From positions 7,066 through 71,065 of the forward strand of contig JACKBU010000027.1 of NCBI GenBank assembly GCA_020634395.1: a DNA stretch of 64,000 bases, read 5' to 3'. Of the stretch, positions 8,446 to 17,847 are shown piece by piece. This DNA comes from Ardenticatenaceae bacterium. Lineage in GTDB: Bacteria > Chloroflexota > Anaerolineae > Promineifilales > Promineifilaceae. The notes beneath the pieces were generated by a model that did not search any database, was not told the DNA's origin, and worked only from the letters and a program-made list of their open reading frames with translations. Within the stretch, counting starts at the first letter, position 1, and each line of letters opens with the position of its first letter. The translations under genes were made by a program, and so were the position numbers.

Positions 8446-9432
8446 ATGACCGCAATTTGCCCTGGGATATTCCTTGGCTTCTTGGGCTGGTTTTTTCTGC
8501 GCTACGTGATCAGCGGTTTCTTCACCGTCGATCAAAACGAACGCGCCGTTAAAACCCGCTTTGGCCGGGCTGTCCGCCTCAGCAAATCTACTACTCTGGA
8601 TGATCCCATCGCCGACGTCCTGAATGAAAAGGACAAGGAACGGTACATCTATCCCCTGGTAAGAGTCATCCCTCCTGGCGGCCCGTATTTTCGCTGGCCC
8701 TGGGAAAAGGTGCACAAGGTTTCAGTCGCCACTGAAACCATCAACATGGCCCTGGACCTGGAAACCCCTGAGGCCAATCACGGCGGCACCGAACTGGACG
8801 CCGTTACCAAAGATCAGTTAAATATTGGTCTTTCCGGGCAGATTCGATTTCGGCCGTGCGAGCGGAACCTGTATGCCTACCTCTTTGGTGTCAAAACGCC
8901 CATTGTCCACGTGATGGGCTACTTTGTTTCCATATTGCGCCAGCGTATTGCCAGTTTTGAATCGCAAACCCCCACGCTGGAAGAAGAAGACATTGATATT
9001 GGTCTGATGGGCGGCATTTCTATCAACGATTTGCGCAAAAACCTGAACGAAATCAATACGTTTATGGAGATGGAGTGCGCTTCGGCGGCGGCCCGCTACG
9101 GGGTTGAACTGGATGCCTCCCTCATCACCGGCATCGATCCGCCAGCGGAAGTGGAATCCGCCCTGGCGGCTATCAACACCGCCCATAATGAGGTTTCCTC
9201 AGAAATAAGCCTGGCCAAAGCGCAGGCCGACCAGACAATCGTGCAGTCTAAACGCGCGGTAGAGATCGAAACCCTGCGTGCCCAGGCCGAAGTCGAACCC
9301 TTGAACGCCCTGGCTGCCCAACTGCAAGAAATCAAAAGCCAGGGGCCGAGTGTGCTGGCAGCTTACCTGCGCAACGTGCGCCTGGCACTTTTTACCCAGG
9401 CTAAGAATGCGATTCTGGAGGTGAAGGAATGA
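8446..9432 (+). CDS. SPFH/Band 7 membrane protein, first of a pair
   Basis: Protein of 328 residues with an N-terminal membrane anchor (about residues 5-25), then an SPFH domain beginning FTVDQNERAVKTRFGRAV. The C-terminal third is Ala/Glu/Gln-rich and probably coiled coil (HNEVSSEISLAKAQAD). SPFH proteins such as HflK/HflC, prohibitins and flotillins form ring-like membrane scaffolds that often control proteases or membrane domains. AAAGGAGAT precedes the ATG. Its stop overlaps the start of the next SPFH gene (ATGA), so the two are probably made together as a hetero-oligomer. FtsH, the HflKC partner, is encoded 10 kb away. Confidence 0.82.
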   Translation: MTAICPGIFLGFLGWFFLRYVISGFFTVDQNERAVKTRFGRAVRLSKSTTLDDPIADVLNEKDKERYIYPLVRVIPPGGPYFRWPWEKVHKVSVATETINMALDLETPEANHGGTELDAVTKDQLNIGLSGQIRFRPCERNLYAYLFGVKTPIVHVMGYFVSILRQRIASFESQTPTLEEEDIDIGLMGGISINDLRKNLNEINTFMEMECASAAARYGVELDASLITGIDPPAEVESALAAINTAHNEVSSEISLAKAQADQTIVQSKRAVEIETLRAQAEVEPLNALAAQLQEIKSQGPSVLAAYLRNVRLALFTQAKNAILEVKE

Positions 9433-10334
9433 ACACGTTTGCTCTGCTTCTGGTCACTGCCTTCTTTTCTTTTGTGCTCTTTTTCCTTCTGGAACCGCTG
9501 GTGCGCTTTTTCCTGCGCTTGTTTGGCTTCTACGCCATCGTGCAGGAGGGTACGTGCCATGTGTATGTGTTGTTTGGCAATGTGGTGGCCGTTTTGCAGG
9601 AACCGGGCTTACAGTTCTTGTGGTTGAAGATGGGACCAAGCGCCCTGGTGGTTAACTGGCTGGGCAAACGCCACATCCTGGATATGCGCCTGGACCAACA
9701 GTATTTGCGCAGCCTGCCTGTTAACTCTGAGGAAGGGGCGCCCATGGGGATTGGCGTCTGGTATGAAATGCAAGTCAGTGATCCGGTCGCCTACCTATTC
9801 AGAAATACCGATCCACGCGGTTCGCTGTCGGCCAATGTAAGCAACGCCACGGTGCGTACGTTAAGCAACATGCCCCTGGAGGATATGTTGGAGACACGTC
9901 ACGTCATGAGCCGCGCGGTGCGGGCAGAGGTGTCGCCTAAATCGGAGGAATGGGGGTATCGTCTTGGTTCGGTCTATATCCGTAAAGTTCATTTCCGCGA
10001 TCGGGGCATGATCCGCCAGATTGAAGAGAAGGTGGTTAACCGTCTGCGGCAGGTGACGTCGGCGATTCGCCAGGACGGGGCCAATCGTGTAAGCATTATC
10101 ACCAACTCGGCGGAGCGCCGGGCAGCGATTGAGTTCGCCAAAGCGCAGGCGATGCGCCCCAAAATTGTGGGCGAAGCGCTCAACCAGATCACCAAAGACC
10201 CGGAAGTGGCCGAGGCGATGTTTGAAATTTTGGAGACCGAAAACATTTTGAAGGGCGATACGAAAGTTACGCTGATTCCCCGTGGGAATGAATTCATGGC
10301 CCAACTGCTGGGTGCGGAAGCGGCCCAGAAATAG
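9429..10334 (+). CDS. SPFH/Band 7 membrane protein, second of a pair
   Basis: Protein of 301 residues with an N-terminal hydrophobic anchor (residues 1-28), followed by an SPFH domain (YAIVQEGTCHVYVLFGNVVAVL onset, later YEMQVSDPVAYLF). The C-terminal part includes a helical stretch NSAERRAAIEFAKAQAMRP. It overlaps the upstream SPFH gene by four bases, which implies translational coupling. The two proteins differ enough to be separate subunits, as with HflK and HflC, though they cannot be assigned to those names. The FAD oxidase gene starts 9 bp later and may be co-transcribed. Confidence 0.8.
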   Translation: MNTFALLLVTAFFSFVLFFLLEPLVRFFLRLFGFYAIVQEGTCHVYVLFGNVVAVLQEPGLQFLWLKMGPSALVVNWLGKRHILDMRLDQQYLRSLPVNSEEGAPMGIGVWYEMQVSDPVAYLFRNTDPRGSLSANVSNATVRTLSNMPLEDMLETRHVMSRAVRAEVSPKSEEWGYRLGSVYIRKVHFRDRGMIRQIEEKVVNRLRQVTSAIRQDGANRVSIITNSAERRAAIEFAKAQAMRPKIVGEALNQITKDPEVAEAMFEILETENILKGDTKVTLIPRGNEFMAQLLGAEAAQK

Positions 10335-10343
10335 GAGTATGCA

Positions 10344-11513
10344 ATGAACCAGCAGGCCGATGTGATCATTATAGGTGGCGGGATTCATGGGGCGAGTCTG
10401 GCATACCATTTGACGCGGATGGGGGTACGGCCGTTTATTCTCGAACGCCATTTCACCGCTTCCGGCGCAACCGGGCGGTCTAGCGGCCTGGTACGCATGC
10501 ACTACGACCTGGAACCGGAGTCGCGGCTGGCCTGGGCGTCCTTTGCCTACTTCCGCAACTGGGCCGATGTGGTAGGCGGCGACTGCGGCTTTACGCGCAC
10601 CGGCTTCTTGCAGTTTGTGGAACCGGCATACAGCGACCAACTGCGCGCGAATGTCGCCATGCACCAGCAGATCGGCATCCCGTCGCTGCTGATAACCCCC
10701 GACGATGTGGCGCGCCTGGCGCCGTCGTTTGTGACCGATGACTTTGAGGTGGCGGCCTATGAGCCGGAATCGGGTTATGCCGACCCATCGGCGACGGTGA
10801 CCAGCTTTTTAGCGGCGGCGCGCCAGAGCGGAGCCACGCTGGTGCAGGAGTGTGAGGTAACGGCCGTTCTCTCCACCGACAGCCGGGTAACCGGCGTGCG
10901 CACCAGCAAAGGCGATTTCCACGCCCCCATTGTCGTCAACGCGGCCGGTCCTTGGGCCAGGCGAGTGGGCGAGATGGTCGGGCTGGACGTGCCGGTGGAT
11001 ACCTGGCGCCACGATACGTTGTTCATTCGACGGCCAACGGCCGTTGGCCCCAGCCATCCCACGGTGATTGATATGGCCAATTCCATGTACTTTCGTCCCG
11101 AGACCGGCGGGCTGACACTGGTGGGTTTGGAAGACAACAATCCCATCGGCCTCTCGCCCGACGGCGATGCCGAGCACGCCGCGCCCGACTTTGTCGATCG
11201 GGCGGTGGACCGGATTTGCCGCCGCATCCCGCAAATGGAGGAAGGCTCGCTGCACAGCGCCCACAGCGGATTCGACGGCATCACGCCCGATCAGCGGGCA
11301 ATTTTGGGGGCAGCAGGTCCGGAAGGCTTCTACCTCGCTTGCGGATTTAGCGGCACGGGCTTTAAGATTGGTCCGGCGGTGGGGGCGTGTATGGCGGAGT
11401 TGATCGTGAACGGCCGTGCTCAAACGGTAGACATCACGCCTTTCAGCCTCGATCGTTTTTCGTCAGGGCAACTGCTAAAGGGTGATCACGCTTACGCTAA
11501 CGTCTGGCACTGA
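10344..11513 (+). CDS. FAD-dependent amino-acid/amine oxidase (DAO family, sarcosine oxidase beta-like)
   Basis: Protein of 389 residues. The N-terminus has the Rossmann FAD motif VIIIGGGIHGASLAYHL, then ASGATGRSSGLVRMHYD, resembling sarcosine oxidase beta and related enzymes. The C-terminus has GFYLACGFSGTGFKIGPAVG, the second FAD-contacting region. Such enzymes oxidise secondary amines or amino acids, passing electrons to oxygen or a carrier. Substrate cannot be told. TAGGAG lies 7 bases before the ATG. It directly follows the SPFH pair, and a strong hairpin terminator follows it. Confidence 0.82.
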   Translation: MNQQADVIIIGGGIHGASLAYHLTRMGVRPFILERHFTASGATGRSSGLVRMHYDLEPESRLAWASFAYFRNWADVVGGDCGFTRTGFLQFVEPAYSDQLRANVAMHQQIGIPSLLITPDDVARLAPSFVTDDFEVAAYEPESGYADPSATVTSFLAAARQSGATLVQECEVTAVLSTDSRVTGVRTSKGDFHAPIVVNAAGPWARRVGEMVGLDVPVDTWRHDTLFIRRPTAVGPSHPTVIDMANSMYFRPETGGLTLVGLEDNNPIGLSPDGDAEHAAPDFVDRAVDRICRRIPQMEEGSLHSAHSGFDGITPDQRAILGAAGPEGFYLACGFSGTGFKIGPAVGACMAELIVNGRAQTVDITPFSLDRFSSGQLLKGDHAYANVWH

Positions 11514-11524
11514 GAGAGGATGAT

Positions 11525-11557
11525 AGACCTGACAGGTTCTTAAAACCTGTCAGGTCT
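11525..11557. terminator. Hairpin between convergent genes (AGACCTGACAGGTT family)
   Basis: A 14-bp perfect inverted repeat (11525-11538 and 11544-11557) with a 5-base loop sits between the oxidase stop and the convergent ABC ATPase stop. It can serve both strands; only a short T-run follows. Almost the same arm sequence recurs at 26981-27014, so this is one member of a repeated palindrome family. Confidence 0.75.
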
Positions 11558-11570
11558 GTTTGAAAAAGAT

Positions 11571-13139
11571 TTACGCAGCGGCAAAAACTTGCTCTGCCCG
11601 TTCCCCGGCCATCATCAGGCCCAACTGCTCCACCGTTACCTCGTCGCTTCGGACGATGCCCATCACCTCGCCGCCGAACAACACCATGATACGATCGGAC
11701 AGCGCCTTGACCTCATCAAGATCCTCGGAGATGAGCAGGGTGGCCAGACCTTCGGCACGCTGGTGCAAAAGCTGGTTGTGGATGTATTCCGTTGCGCCGA
11801 TGTCTACACCGCGTGTGGGCTGAGCGGCGATGAGCACGCGCGGCTCACGCGCCAGTTCGCGCGCCAGGATGAGTTTTTGAATGTTGCCGCCGGATAGGTT
11901 TTTAATAGGTGTCTCGCGGCTCGGCGTTTTAACGTTGAAGGATTCGATCAACTTCTGGGCATGTTGGGCAATTTGATTGAAGGCCAGAAAAATCCAGTTG
12001 CTATACGGCCGTCGCACATAATCCTGCAAAATGGCGTTCTCCTCGACGGAGAAATCCTTGATGCAGCCATCATGCATGCGCTCTTCGGGGATGTAAGAGA
12101 GACCGGATGTGAACATTTGCGCGGGGGTATAGTTGGTGACGTTTTGGCCTTCCAGCAAGATCTGCCCGTCGGCCACAAACTGCAAGCCGGCGATGGCTTC
12201 GGCCAACGGCCGTTGCCCATTGCCCGACACCCCGGCCACACCCAGAATCTCACCGCTTTTAACCTCGAAGCTCACGTTTTTTAATACTGGCTTGTCATCA
12301 TCGTTGTTGGCGCTGATGTTGACAACTTCCAGGCGGGCATCGCCCACAGTCACTGGCGGGCGATGGCGTGTCAGCAGCACCTCGCGCCCTACCATCATGT
12401 TGGCCAGGTCCGCTTTTGTTACGTCGGCCGTGTTTACAGTGCCAATCATCTTGCCGTCGCGCAGCACGCTTACCCGGTTAGTGAGGGCAAAGATTTCGTT
12501 TAGCTTATGCGAGATGAAAATCAGGGCGTGGCCATCGGCGGCCATTTGCTTGAAGATGACAAAGATGTCGTCTACTTCTTGCGGCGTCAGCACGGCCGTT
12601 GGTTCGTCCAGCACCAGCAGCGCCGCCCCGCGGTACAACGCCTTGACGATCTCCACCCGCTGTCTCTCTCCCACCGCCAGTTTGGATATTACTGCCTGGG
12701 GATCGACCTGCAGGCCGTACTTGTCTGCCAGCTCGCGGATACGGGCCGATACCACATCCAGGTCCAACCGAAGTCCGCGTGACGACTTCAGACCCAGGGC
12801 CACGTTTTCGGCCACGGTCACATTATCCACCAGCATAAAATGTTGGTGGATCATGCCGATGCCGTGGTTGATGGAGTCGGTAGGGGAGTGGATCGTGATG
12901 GGACGGCCGTTTAACAAAATCTCCCCTTCTTCCGGTTGATACAGACCATACAGAATTTTCATCAGTGTGCTTTTGCCCGCGCCGTTTTCACCCAGCAGGG
13001 CATGAATTTCACCCGTCTTCACATCAAAGTTGACGTGATCGTTAGCCAACACACCGGGAAACTTCTTAACAATACCCCGCATCTCCAACGATTCAATTCT
13101 TGGCAAGCCGGAAGGAAGTAGATTGTTTTCTTGAGCCAT
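11571..13139 (-). CDS. Double ABC ATPase of a BMP-type nucleoside/sugar importer
   Basis: Protein of about 522 residues with two ABC domains in one chain, as in YufO/NupA and RbsA-like ATPases. Domain 1 has Walker A GENGAGKST (about residue 50), signature LAVGERQR and Walker B ALLVLDEPTA. Domain 2 has a degenerate Walker A (GVSGNGQRP) and signature LSGGNIQK. It powers uptake by the two permeases at 15428-17634 with the binding lipoprotein at 13221. I start at the ATG at 13139; a GTG directly before it is also possible. It is the last gene of the minus-strand operon permease-permease-SBP-ATPase. Purine nucleosides are the usual substrates of this family. Confidence 0.88.
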   Translation of the reverse strand: MAQENNLLPSGLPRIESLEMRGIVKKFPGVLANDHVNFDVKTGEIHALLGENGAGKSTLMKILYGLYQPEEGEILLNGRPITIHSPTDSINHGIGMIHQHFMLVDNVTVAENVALGLKSSRGLRLDLDVVSARIRELADKYGLQVDPQAVISKLAVGERQRVEIVKALYRGAALLVLDEPTAVLTPQEVDDIFVIFKQMAADGHALIFISHKLNEIFALTNRVSVLRDGKMIGTVNTADVTKADLANMMVGREVLLTRHRPPVTVGDARLEVVNISANNDDDKPVLKNVSFEVKSGEILGVAGVSGNGQRPLAEAIAGLQFVADGQILLEGQNVTNYTPAQMFTSGLSYIPEERMHDGCIKDFSVEENAILQDYVRRPYSNWIFLAFNQIAQHAQKLIESFNVKTPSRETPIKNLSGGNIQKLILARELAREPRVLIAAQPTRGVDIGATEYIHNQLLHQRAEGLATLLISEDLDEVKALSDRIMVLFGGEVMGIVRSDEVTVEQLGLMMAGERAEQVFAAA

Positions 13140-13156
13140 CACACAAACCTGTAGGA

Positions 13157-13197
13157 AATTGTGAATTGTGAATGAAAATCATCCACAATTCACAATT
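13157..13197. repeat. Heptamer inverted repeat between SBP and ATPase genes
   Basis: AATTGTGAATTGTG (13157-13170) is the exact reverse complement of 13184-13197, with a 13-base loop. Each arm is two turns of a 7-bp unit (GAATTGT). On the minus-strand transcript it forms a hairpin just after the binding-protein gene, which could stabilise the SBP message or reduce read-through to the ATPase. Confidence 0.7.
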
Positions 13198-13220
13198 CTT
13201 ACTTCATCGTTCAAAAATTA

Positions 13221-15329
13221 TCAGTTTCTGGGTTCAGGTACGATCTCAATGCTGCCATCGATGATGCCGGCTTCGGCCGCCTGGGCGGCAGCAACGGCAT
13301 CTTCCGGCAGGCTGTCGCTGTAGATCATCGTCTGCCCACTGTTCTCCAGCGTTAGCTGGAAGACCTGATCACCGTAATTGCCAGACTGATTGGCTTGAAT
13401 CATGGCCAACAAAGTCGGCCGCCAATCATACAGCACGGTCGCTACCACAACGTCTGGAGCCAGCGGGCTTTGGTCCGCCTGCACACCCATCCAGGGCACA
13501 CCTGCATCCTTGGCCACGCCAATCGCGCCTACTACCTGCTGGGCCGAGCCTGTCAACACATCGGCACCAGCGGCGATCTGCGTATTGGCCGCTTCGGCGG
13601 CCAGAGCCGTATCACCAAACGAACCGGTAAAGGAGACGTTCACCTGGGCGTCCGGGTTGGTGTCTCGCACGCCGGCTACAAAACCATCCACGTGTAGCTT
13701 GGCGTCACCGGCGTCCACCGGGCCAACCAGACCAATAATGTTGGATTCGGTGATATTGGCGGCCAGCACACCCAGGACATAGCCGCCCTGCTCCAGGCGC
13801 GGATCGTAGGCAAAGACGTTGGTCACGCCTTCTTCCGCGCCGGTGTTGGTGCTGGTGCCCCAGGCAAAGCTGGTTTCCGGGAAGTCCGGGGCGATCTCGA
13901 AGAGCGAGGTGCCGTACTGGGCGCCGTGGGCCAGGATCAGGTTATAACCGCTGTCGGCGTAATCGCGGATGGCCGCGGCCGCATCGGTGACGTTGAACAT
14001 GTTTTCGGTGTAGGCGATTTCGATGACGTCTTCACCGTAGTGGTCCTGAAGCTGCTTCAAGGAATCGTACATGGATTCGCTCCAGGCCAGATCCGTGATG
14101 GTGGACGGCATGACCAGGGCGATGCGCACCGGTTCGATGTCGGGGTATTCCATCATTGACTCTTCTTCCATGGCTGGTTCTTCTGCGGGGACGGCTTCTT
14201 CAGCGGCGGCCATCGCATCCAGCGAGCCGGCGACGATTTGCGCGGAGGCGTCATTGGCGGCGGACACGGCCGTGTCATCCAACCCGTCCGCAAACTTCAT
14301 CACCAGACCGCCGTTGGCCAGCGTCAGGGCGTAGGCTGTGCCGCCATATTCGCCTGCCTGGTGCTTTTTGATCATATCGGTCAGGACGCCGTCCCAATCA
14401 TACAACTGCGAGGCTACCACAACGTCTGGCGCCAGCGAGCTTTGGTCAGACTGCGTCCCCATCCAGAGCACGCCCTGGTCTTTGGCAACGCCAATAGCGC
14501 CCACCACCTGCTGCGCCGAGCCGGTGAGGATATCGGCCCCGGCGGCGATGTGGGTGTTGGCCGCTTCCGCTGCCAGAGCAGTGTCGCCAAAGGAGCCGGT
14601 GTAGGAAACGTTGACCTGGATATCGGGGTTGGCGGATTTCGCGCCGGCCACGAAGCCATCGATGTACAACTTGGCATCTCCGGCTTCCACCGGCCCCACC
14701 ACACCGAGCACACCAGATTTGCTCAGGTTGGCCGCCAGCACACCATTGACAAAGCCGCCCTCTTCAGCGCGGGCTTCGTAAGCAAAGACATTTTCGATGC
14801 CTTGATCGGCACCGGTGTCAACGGCCGTGCCCCAGGCAAAGCTCGTCTCCGGGAAGTCTGGAGCCACTTCAAAGAGCGACGTGCCATAATGTGTGCCATG
14901 AGCGATCACTAGATTGTAGCCGCTGTCTGCGTAATCACGGATGGCGGCGGCGGCGTCGGTCACGTTGAACATGTTCTCGGTGTAAGCGATTTCCACCACG
15001 TCCGGGCCGCCTGCCTGTTCCTGGATGCGCAGCAGCGAGTCATAAAGCGACTGGCTCCAGGCCAGGTCGGTGACCGTGCTGGGCATGACGATGGCAATGC
15101 GAATCGGCTCGATACCGGAGGTATCTGCCTCAGCGGAAATGTCGGCGACTGCTTCTTCCGTGGGGGCTTCGGCCGCAGCCTCTGTGGGCGCGGCGGCTTC
15201 GGTAGGGGCCTCTACGGCTTCGGTTGGCGCGGTTTCTTCCGTCGTTTCCGTTGCCGTACCGCCGCCGCAGGCCACCAGGGCCAGGGCCAGTACCAATGCC
15301 ATTAACAACAACCATAGCTTTTTGTTCAT
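13221..15329 (-). CDS. BMP-family solute-binding lipoprotein with two tandem binding domains
   Basis: Protein of 702 residues, twice the usual BMP (PnrA/BmpA) length. A lipoprotein signal ends at Cys21 (LALVAC/GGG), then an Ala/Glu/Thr/Pro linker to about residue 72. Domain 1 (about 73-375) and domain 2 (about 397-702) are near copies: each begins IEP[IV]RIA[IL]VMPST and contains AYTENMFNVTDAAAAIRDYA, GSFGDTALAAEAANT and LTGSAQQVVGAIGVAKD. They are joined by a Glu/Met/Pro-rich linker. BMP proteins bind purine nucleosides or related ligands for ABC import. AAGGAGAAG precedes the ATG. Domain divergence argues against an assembly duplication. Whether both domains bind ligand is unknown. Confidence 0.9.
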   Translation of the reverse strand: MNKKLWLLLMALVLALALVACGGGTATETTEETAPTEAVEAPTEAAAPTEAAAEAPTEEAVADISAEADTSGIEPIRIAIVMPSTVTDLAWSQSLYDSLLRIQEQAGGPDVVEIAYTENMFNVTDAAAAIRDYADSGYNLVIAHGTHYGTSLFEVAPDFPETSFAWGTAVDTGADQGIENVFAYEARAEEGGFVNGVLAANLSKSGVLGVVGPVEAGDAKLYIDGFVAGAKSANPDIQVNVSYTGSFGDTALAAEAANTHIAAGADILTGSAQQVVGAIGVAKDQGVLWMGTQSDQSSLAPDVVVASQLYDWDGVLTDMIKKHQAGEYGGTAYALTLANGGLVMKFADGLDDTAVSAANDASAQIVAGSLDAMAAAEEAVPAEEPAMEEESMMEYPDIEPVRIALVMPSTITDLAWSESMYDSLKQLQDHYGEDVIEIAYTENMFNVTDAAAAIRDYADSGYNLILAHGAQYGTSLFEIAPDFPETSFAWGTSTNTGAEEGVTNVFAYDPRLEQGGYVLGVLAANITESNIIGLVGPVDAGDAKLHVDGFVAGVRDTNPDAQVNVSFTGSFGDTALAAEAANTQIAAGADVLTGSAQQVVGAIGVAKDAGVPWMGVQADQSPLAPDVVVATVLYDWRPTLLAMIQANQSGNYGDQVFQLTLENSGQTMIYSDSLPEDAVAAAQAAEAGIIDGSIEIVPEPRN

Positions 15330-15348
15330 CTTCTTCTCCTTAAATTTA

Positions 15349-15420
15349 AGTAGATAGTTGTTAGCAGGTAGTTGTTAGCGAAAAGACAAAGACTGTCAAC
15401 TAACAACTATCTACTACCAA
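15349..15420. repeat. Heptamer-type inverted repeat between permease and SBP genes
   Basis: A 16-bp perfect inverted repeat (15349-15364 with 15400-15415) built of 7-bp units of the TAGTTGT/CAACTAA type, with a second partial copy (AGGTAGTTGTTAG) in the loop. It occupies nearly the whole 98-bp gap between the second permease stop and the binding-protein start, so it is in the operon message. Confidence 0.75.
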
Positions 15421-15427
15421 CTGATAA

Positions 15428-16378
15428 TCAATTTTCGCCGCGCGAGAACGGCTTGGTGAGCGCCGCTGGCTGCAAGGAACGCCGGAAGGGAATGGCCAGA
15501 GCGACGATGGTGAGCAGGTAAGGCAGCATCACAGCCACGTCTGAGGGGATGGGCAGATCCAGAACCTGTACCCATAGCTGTAGAGCATTGATTGAACTGA
15601 ATAACAGTGCCCCAGCCATTACGCCCAGCGGCGTCCAACTGCCAAAATAGACCAGGGCCACGGCGATAAAGCCAATACCGTTGGTCATGTTCTCCTGGAA
15701 GATGTTCAGCAAGGAAATGGACAGTGACGCCCCGGCAATGCCTGCCAGCATCGCTCCCAGGATAACTGAGGTATAACGCACGCCGGTCACGCTTACCCCC
15801 AGCGAATCGGCTGCTTCTGGATTTTGGCCCACCGAACGGACTTTTAGGCCCCAGGTGGTTTTGTTGAGAACGTACGTAGCGATGGGCACCAGAGCAAACG
15901 CGCCGTAGGTGAGCAGGCTGTGATTGAAGAACACGTCTCCCAGCACCGGAATATCGGCCAGGCAAAAGCTGCTTGTGATGCAGAACTGCAGTTCACGGAA
16001 GCCCTGCACGCCTTCGACCGTTCCCAGCATCGTTTTGAAGAGCAGGCTGGAAATTCCCAGGCCAAACATGTACAGACCGATGCCGCTGATGCCTTGTTCG
16101 GCCTGGAATGTTATGCTGACGACGGCCATGAGAAGGCCCATCAGGCTGCCCGTCAGGGCCGCAGCTACCAGACCAATCCAGGGGTTGCCGGTCTGGAAAG
16201 TGGCGTAGAAGCCGAAGAATGCGCCCATGAGCATAATGCCTTCGACGCCTAGATTGAGGACGCCGGAGCGTTGGGCAAACGTTTCGCCGATGGCGGCGTA
16301 GAGGTAGGGGGTGGCCAGACGGATCCCAGAGTGCAAAATGCCCAGAATGATGGCTAAAAGGGTCAGATTTTCGGTCAT
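15428..16378 (-). CDS. BMP-type ABC transporter permease, second subunit
   Basis: Protein of 316 residues, almost entirely hydrophobic with about 8-10 membrane segments, of the BPD_transp_2 type found in RbsC/YufQ permeases. Typical text includes GETFAQRSGVLNLGVEGIM and VGQNPEAADSLGVSVTGVRY. It forms the channel with the permease at 16375 and is driven by the ATPase at 11571. Its ATG overlaps the upstream permease stop by four bases (ATGA), implying coupled synthesis. The substrate is probably a nucleoside or purine-like compound from family membership, not shown directly. Confidence 0.88.
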   Translation of the reverse strand: MTENLTLLAIILGILHSGIRLATPYLYAAIGETFAQRSGVLNLGVEGIMLMGAFFGFYATFQTGNPWIGLVAAALTGSLMGLLMAVVSITFQAEQGISGIGLYMFGLGISSLLFKTMLGTVEGVQGFRELQFCITSSFCLADIPVLGDVFFNHSLLTYGAFALVPIATYVLNKTTWGLKVRSVGQNPEAADSLGVSVTGVRYTSVILGAMLAGIAGASLSISLLNIFQENMTNGIGFIAVALVYFGSWTPLGVMAGALLFSSINALQLWVQVLDLPIPSDVAVMLPYLLTIVALAIPFRRSLQPAALTKPFSRGEN

Positions 16379-17634
16379 GCGCTCACCTCCGGTTTGGTGG
16401 TGGGAACGGCCGTTCCCTCTACATCTTCATCCTTTTCATCCTTGCCCTTGCTGGTGTCCACACGCCGGCTTTGCCGCTTACGAACCAGGTAATCGGTGCT
16501 GACGACGAAAAGTACCACCAGACCAAGAATGGCCGTAATGAGCACCTGCGGCACTTGCATGGCTCGCTGCATCTTGTCTCCGCCTACCAGCAGGCCACCG
16601 AACAAGATGGATGAAGGAATAATGCCCAGGGGGTGGAGTTTACCGAACAGCGCTGCCACGATACCCGAGAAACCATATCCGGCAGAAACGGCCGTTGGCT
16701 CAAACATGCGGTGGTGCAGCCCTAAGATCTCCACGGCCCCCGCCAGCCCGGCAAACGCGCCGCTCAACGTCATCGACAGGACCATGGTGCGCTTCACATT
16801 CATGCCCGCGTAGCGGGATGCGTGGCGATTCAAACCCACGGCGCGGATGCGATAGCCGACGGTTGTGCGCCAGAGGAAAATGTAAACCAGCACAGCCATG
16901 ACAATGGCAAACAGAAACCCGCTGTGCAGCCGCGTTGGCTCCACCAGCACGCCGTACAATTCGCCCAAAAAGCCTTGAATATTTAGGTCTTTGGCCGACT
17001 GCGTGAAGCCCAGCGATTGGGCAATGTCGGTGAAGCGGGGCATGTCGATGTCTTTTATCAGGCGGGCAGAGTGCGGAATGTTGGTTCCGGCGGCAACCTC
17101 GGCCGGGTCCATCATCGGACCGCGCAGCAGATAGTACCCTATCTGAATGGCGATCTGGTTTAGCATGATGGTGCTGAGGATTTCATTCACACCCAACTGC
17201 GCTTTCAAGTAGCCAGGGATGGCCCCCCAAACGCCGCCCATCAACGTGCCGGCCAGCAGCCCGATGGTGATCACGATGACGCCCGGAACTTGTTCGCCGA
17301 GTTGTAATCCTACCCAGGTGGTTAGCAGGGAGCCCATGATGATCTGGCCTTCGGCGCCGATGTTGATGACACCGCCACGAAAAGCGATGGCAATGCCCAG
17401 GCCCACCAGCAGCAGCGGGGTCGCTTTTACCAGTGTGTCGGCCAGGCCATTTTTGCTGCCAAAAGCACCGACGATCATCGCTTGATAGGCTTCCAGGGGG
17501 TTGACACCTTGAAGGAGGAGAATAACTGCGCCGACGGCGAAAGCCGCCAGCACGGCGAAAACGGGCATCAGCGCATCAATGAGTCGATCAAAAAATTGAC
17601 GATTCAGCTTCGATTTTTGCACACGCTGCCTCAT
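16375..17634 (-). CDS. BMP-type ABC transporter permease, first subunit
   Basis: Protein of 419 residues, first gene of the transporter operon. It has many membrane segments and the family signatures AIAFRGGVINIGAEGQIIMG and GLNRHASRYAGMNVKRT. The C-terminal 40 residues are charged and cytoplasmic, with an ACGGCCGT site inside (EGTAVPT). It pairs with the permease at 15428. No strong Shine-Dalgarno is seen before the ATG at 17634. It is divergent from the xanthine dehydrogenase-like gene; the shared gap holds a possible operator. Confidence 0.87.
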   Translation of the reverse strand: MRQRVQKSKLNRQFFDRLIDALMPVFAVLAAFAVGAVILLLQGVNPLEAYQAMIVGAFGSKNGLADTLVKATPLLLVGLGIAIAFRGGVINIGAEGQIIMGSLLTTWVGLQLGEQVPGVIVITIGLLAGTLMGGVWGAIPGYLKAQLGVNEILSTIMLNQIAIQIGYYLLRGPMMDPAEVAAGTNIPHSARLIKDIDMPRFTDIAQSLGFTQSAKDLNIQGFLGELYGVLVEPTRLHSGFLFAIVMAVLVYIFLWRTTVGYRIRAVGLNRHASRYAGMNVKRTMVLSMTLSGAFAGLAGAVEILGLHHRMFEPTAVSAGYGFSGIVAALFGKLHPLGIIPSSILFGGLLVGGDKMQRAMQVPQVLITAILGLVVLFVVSTDYLVRKRQSRRVDTSKGKDEKDEDVEGTAVPTTKPEVSA

Positions 17635-17826
17635 AGAGGTAACGCCGCTTGTTGCGATGGCGTTGTCCTCGGATCAGTTGATAAGGTGAGAAGACTTCTG
17701 AGGATTCATCGACTCACTTATCAGGGAACTTCGACTCTTCTCTTCTTTCGCGCTGTATTATCCAGATAATTGGATGATAGGCAATTGTAAATATACGTGA
17801 TTCCACCAAAGTTGCCGTGCGCTAAA

Positions 17827-17847
17827 TGTCACAAATGAGGGGTGACA
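17827..17847. promoter_or_regulatory. Possible operator in the transporter/XDH divergent gap
   Basis: TGTCAC (17827-17832) and GTGACA (17842-17847) form an inverted repeat across 9 bp, overlapping a direct repeat (CACAAATG, GACAAATG). The whole 17635-18120 gap is otherwise non-coding. It also holds two 14-bp palindromes AAAACGGCCGTTTT (17865-17878 and 17926-17939), extended forms of the iterated octamer. A shared regulator for purine uptake and oxidation would be expected here, but no regulator gene is nearby. Confidence 0.35.

Noticed and set aside
13221..15329. Frameshifted pair of separate binding-protein genes
   Set aside because: A single uninterrupted frame with only one lipoprotein signal spans both domains.
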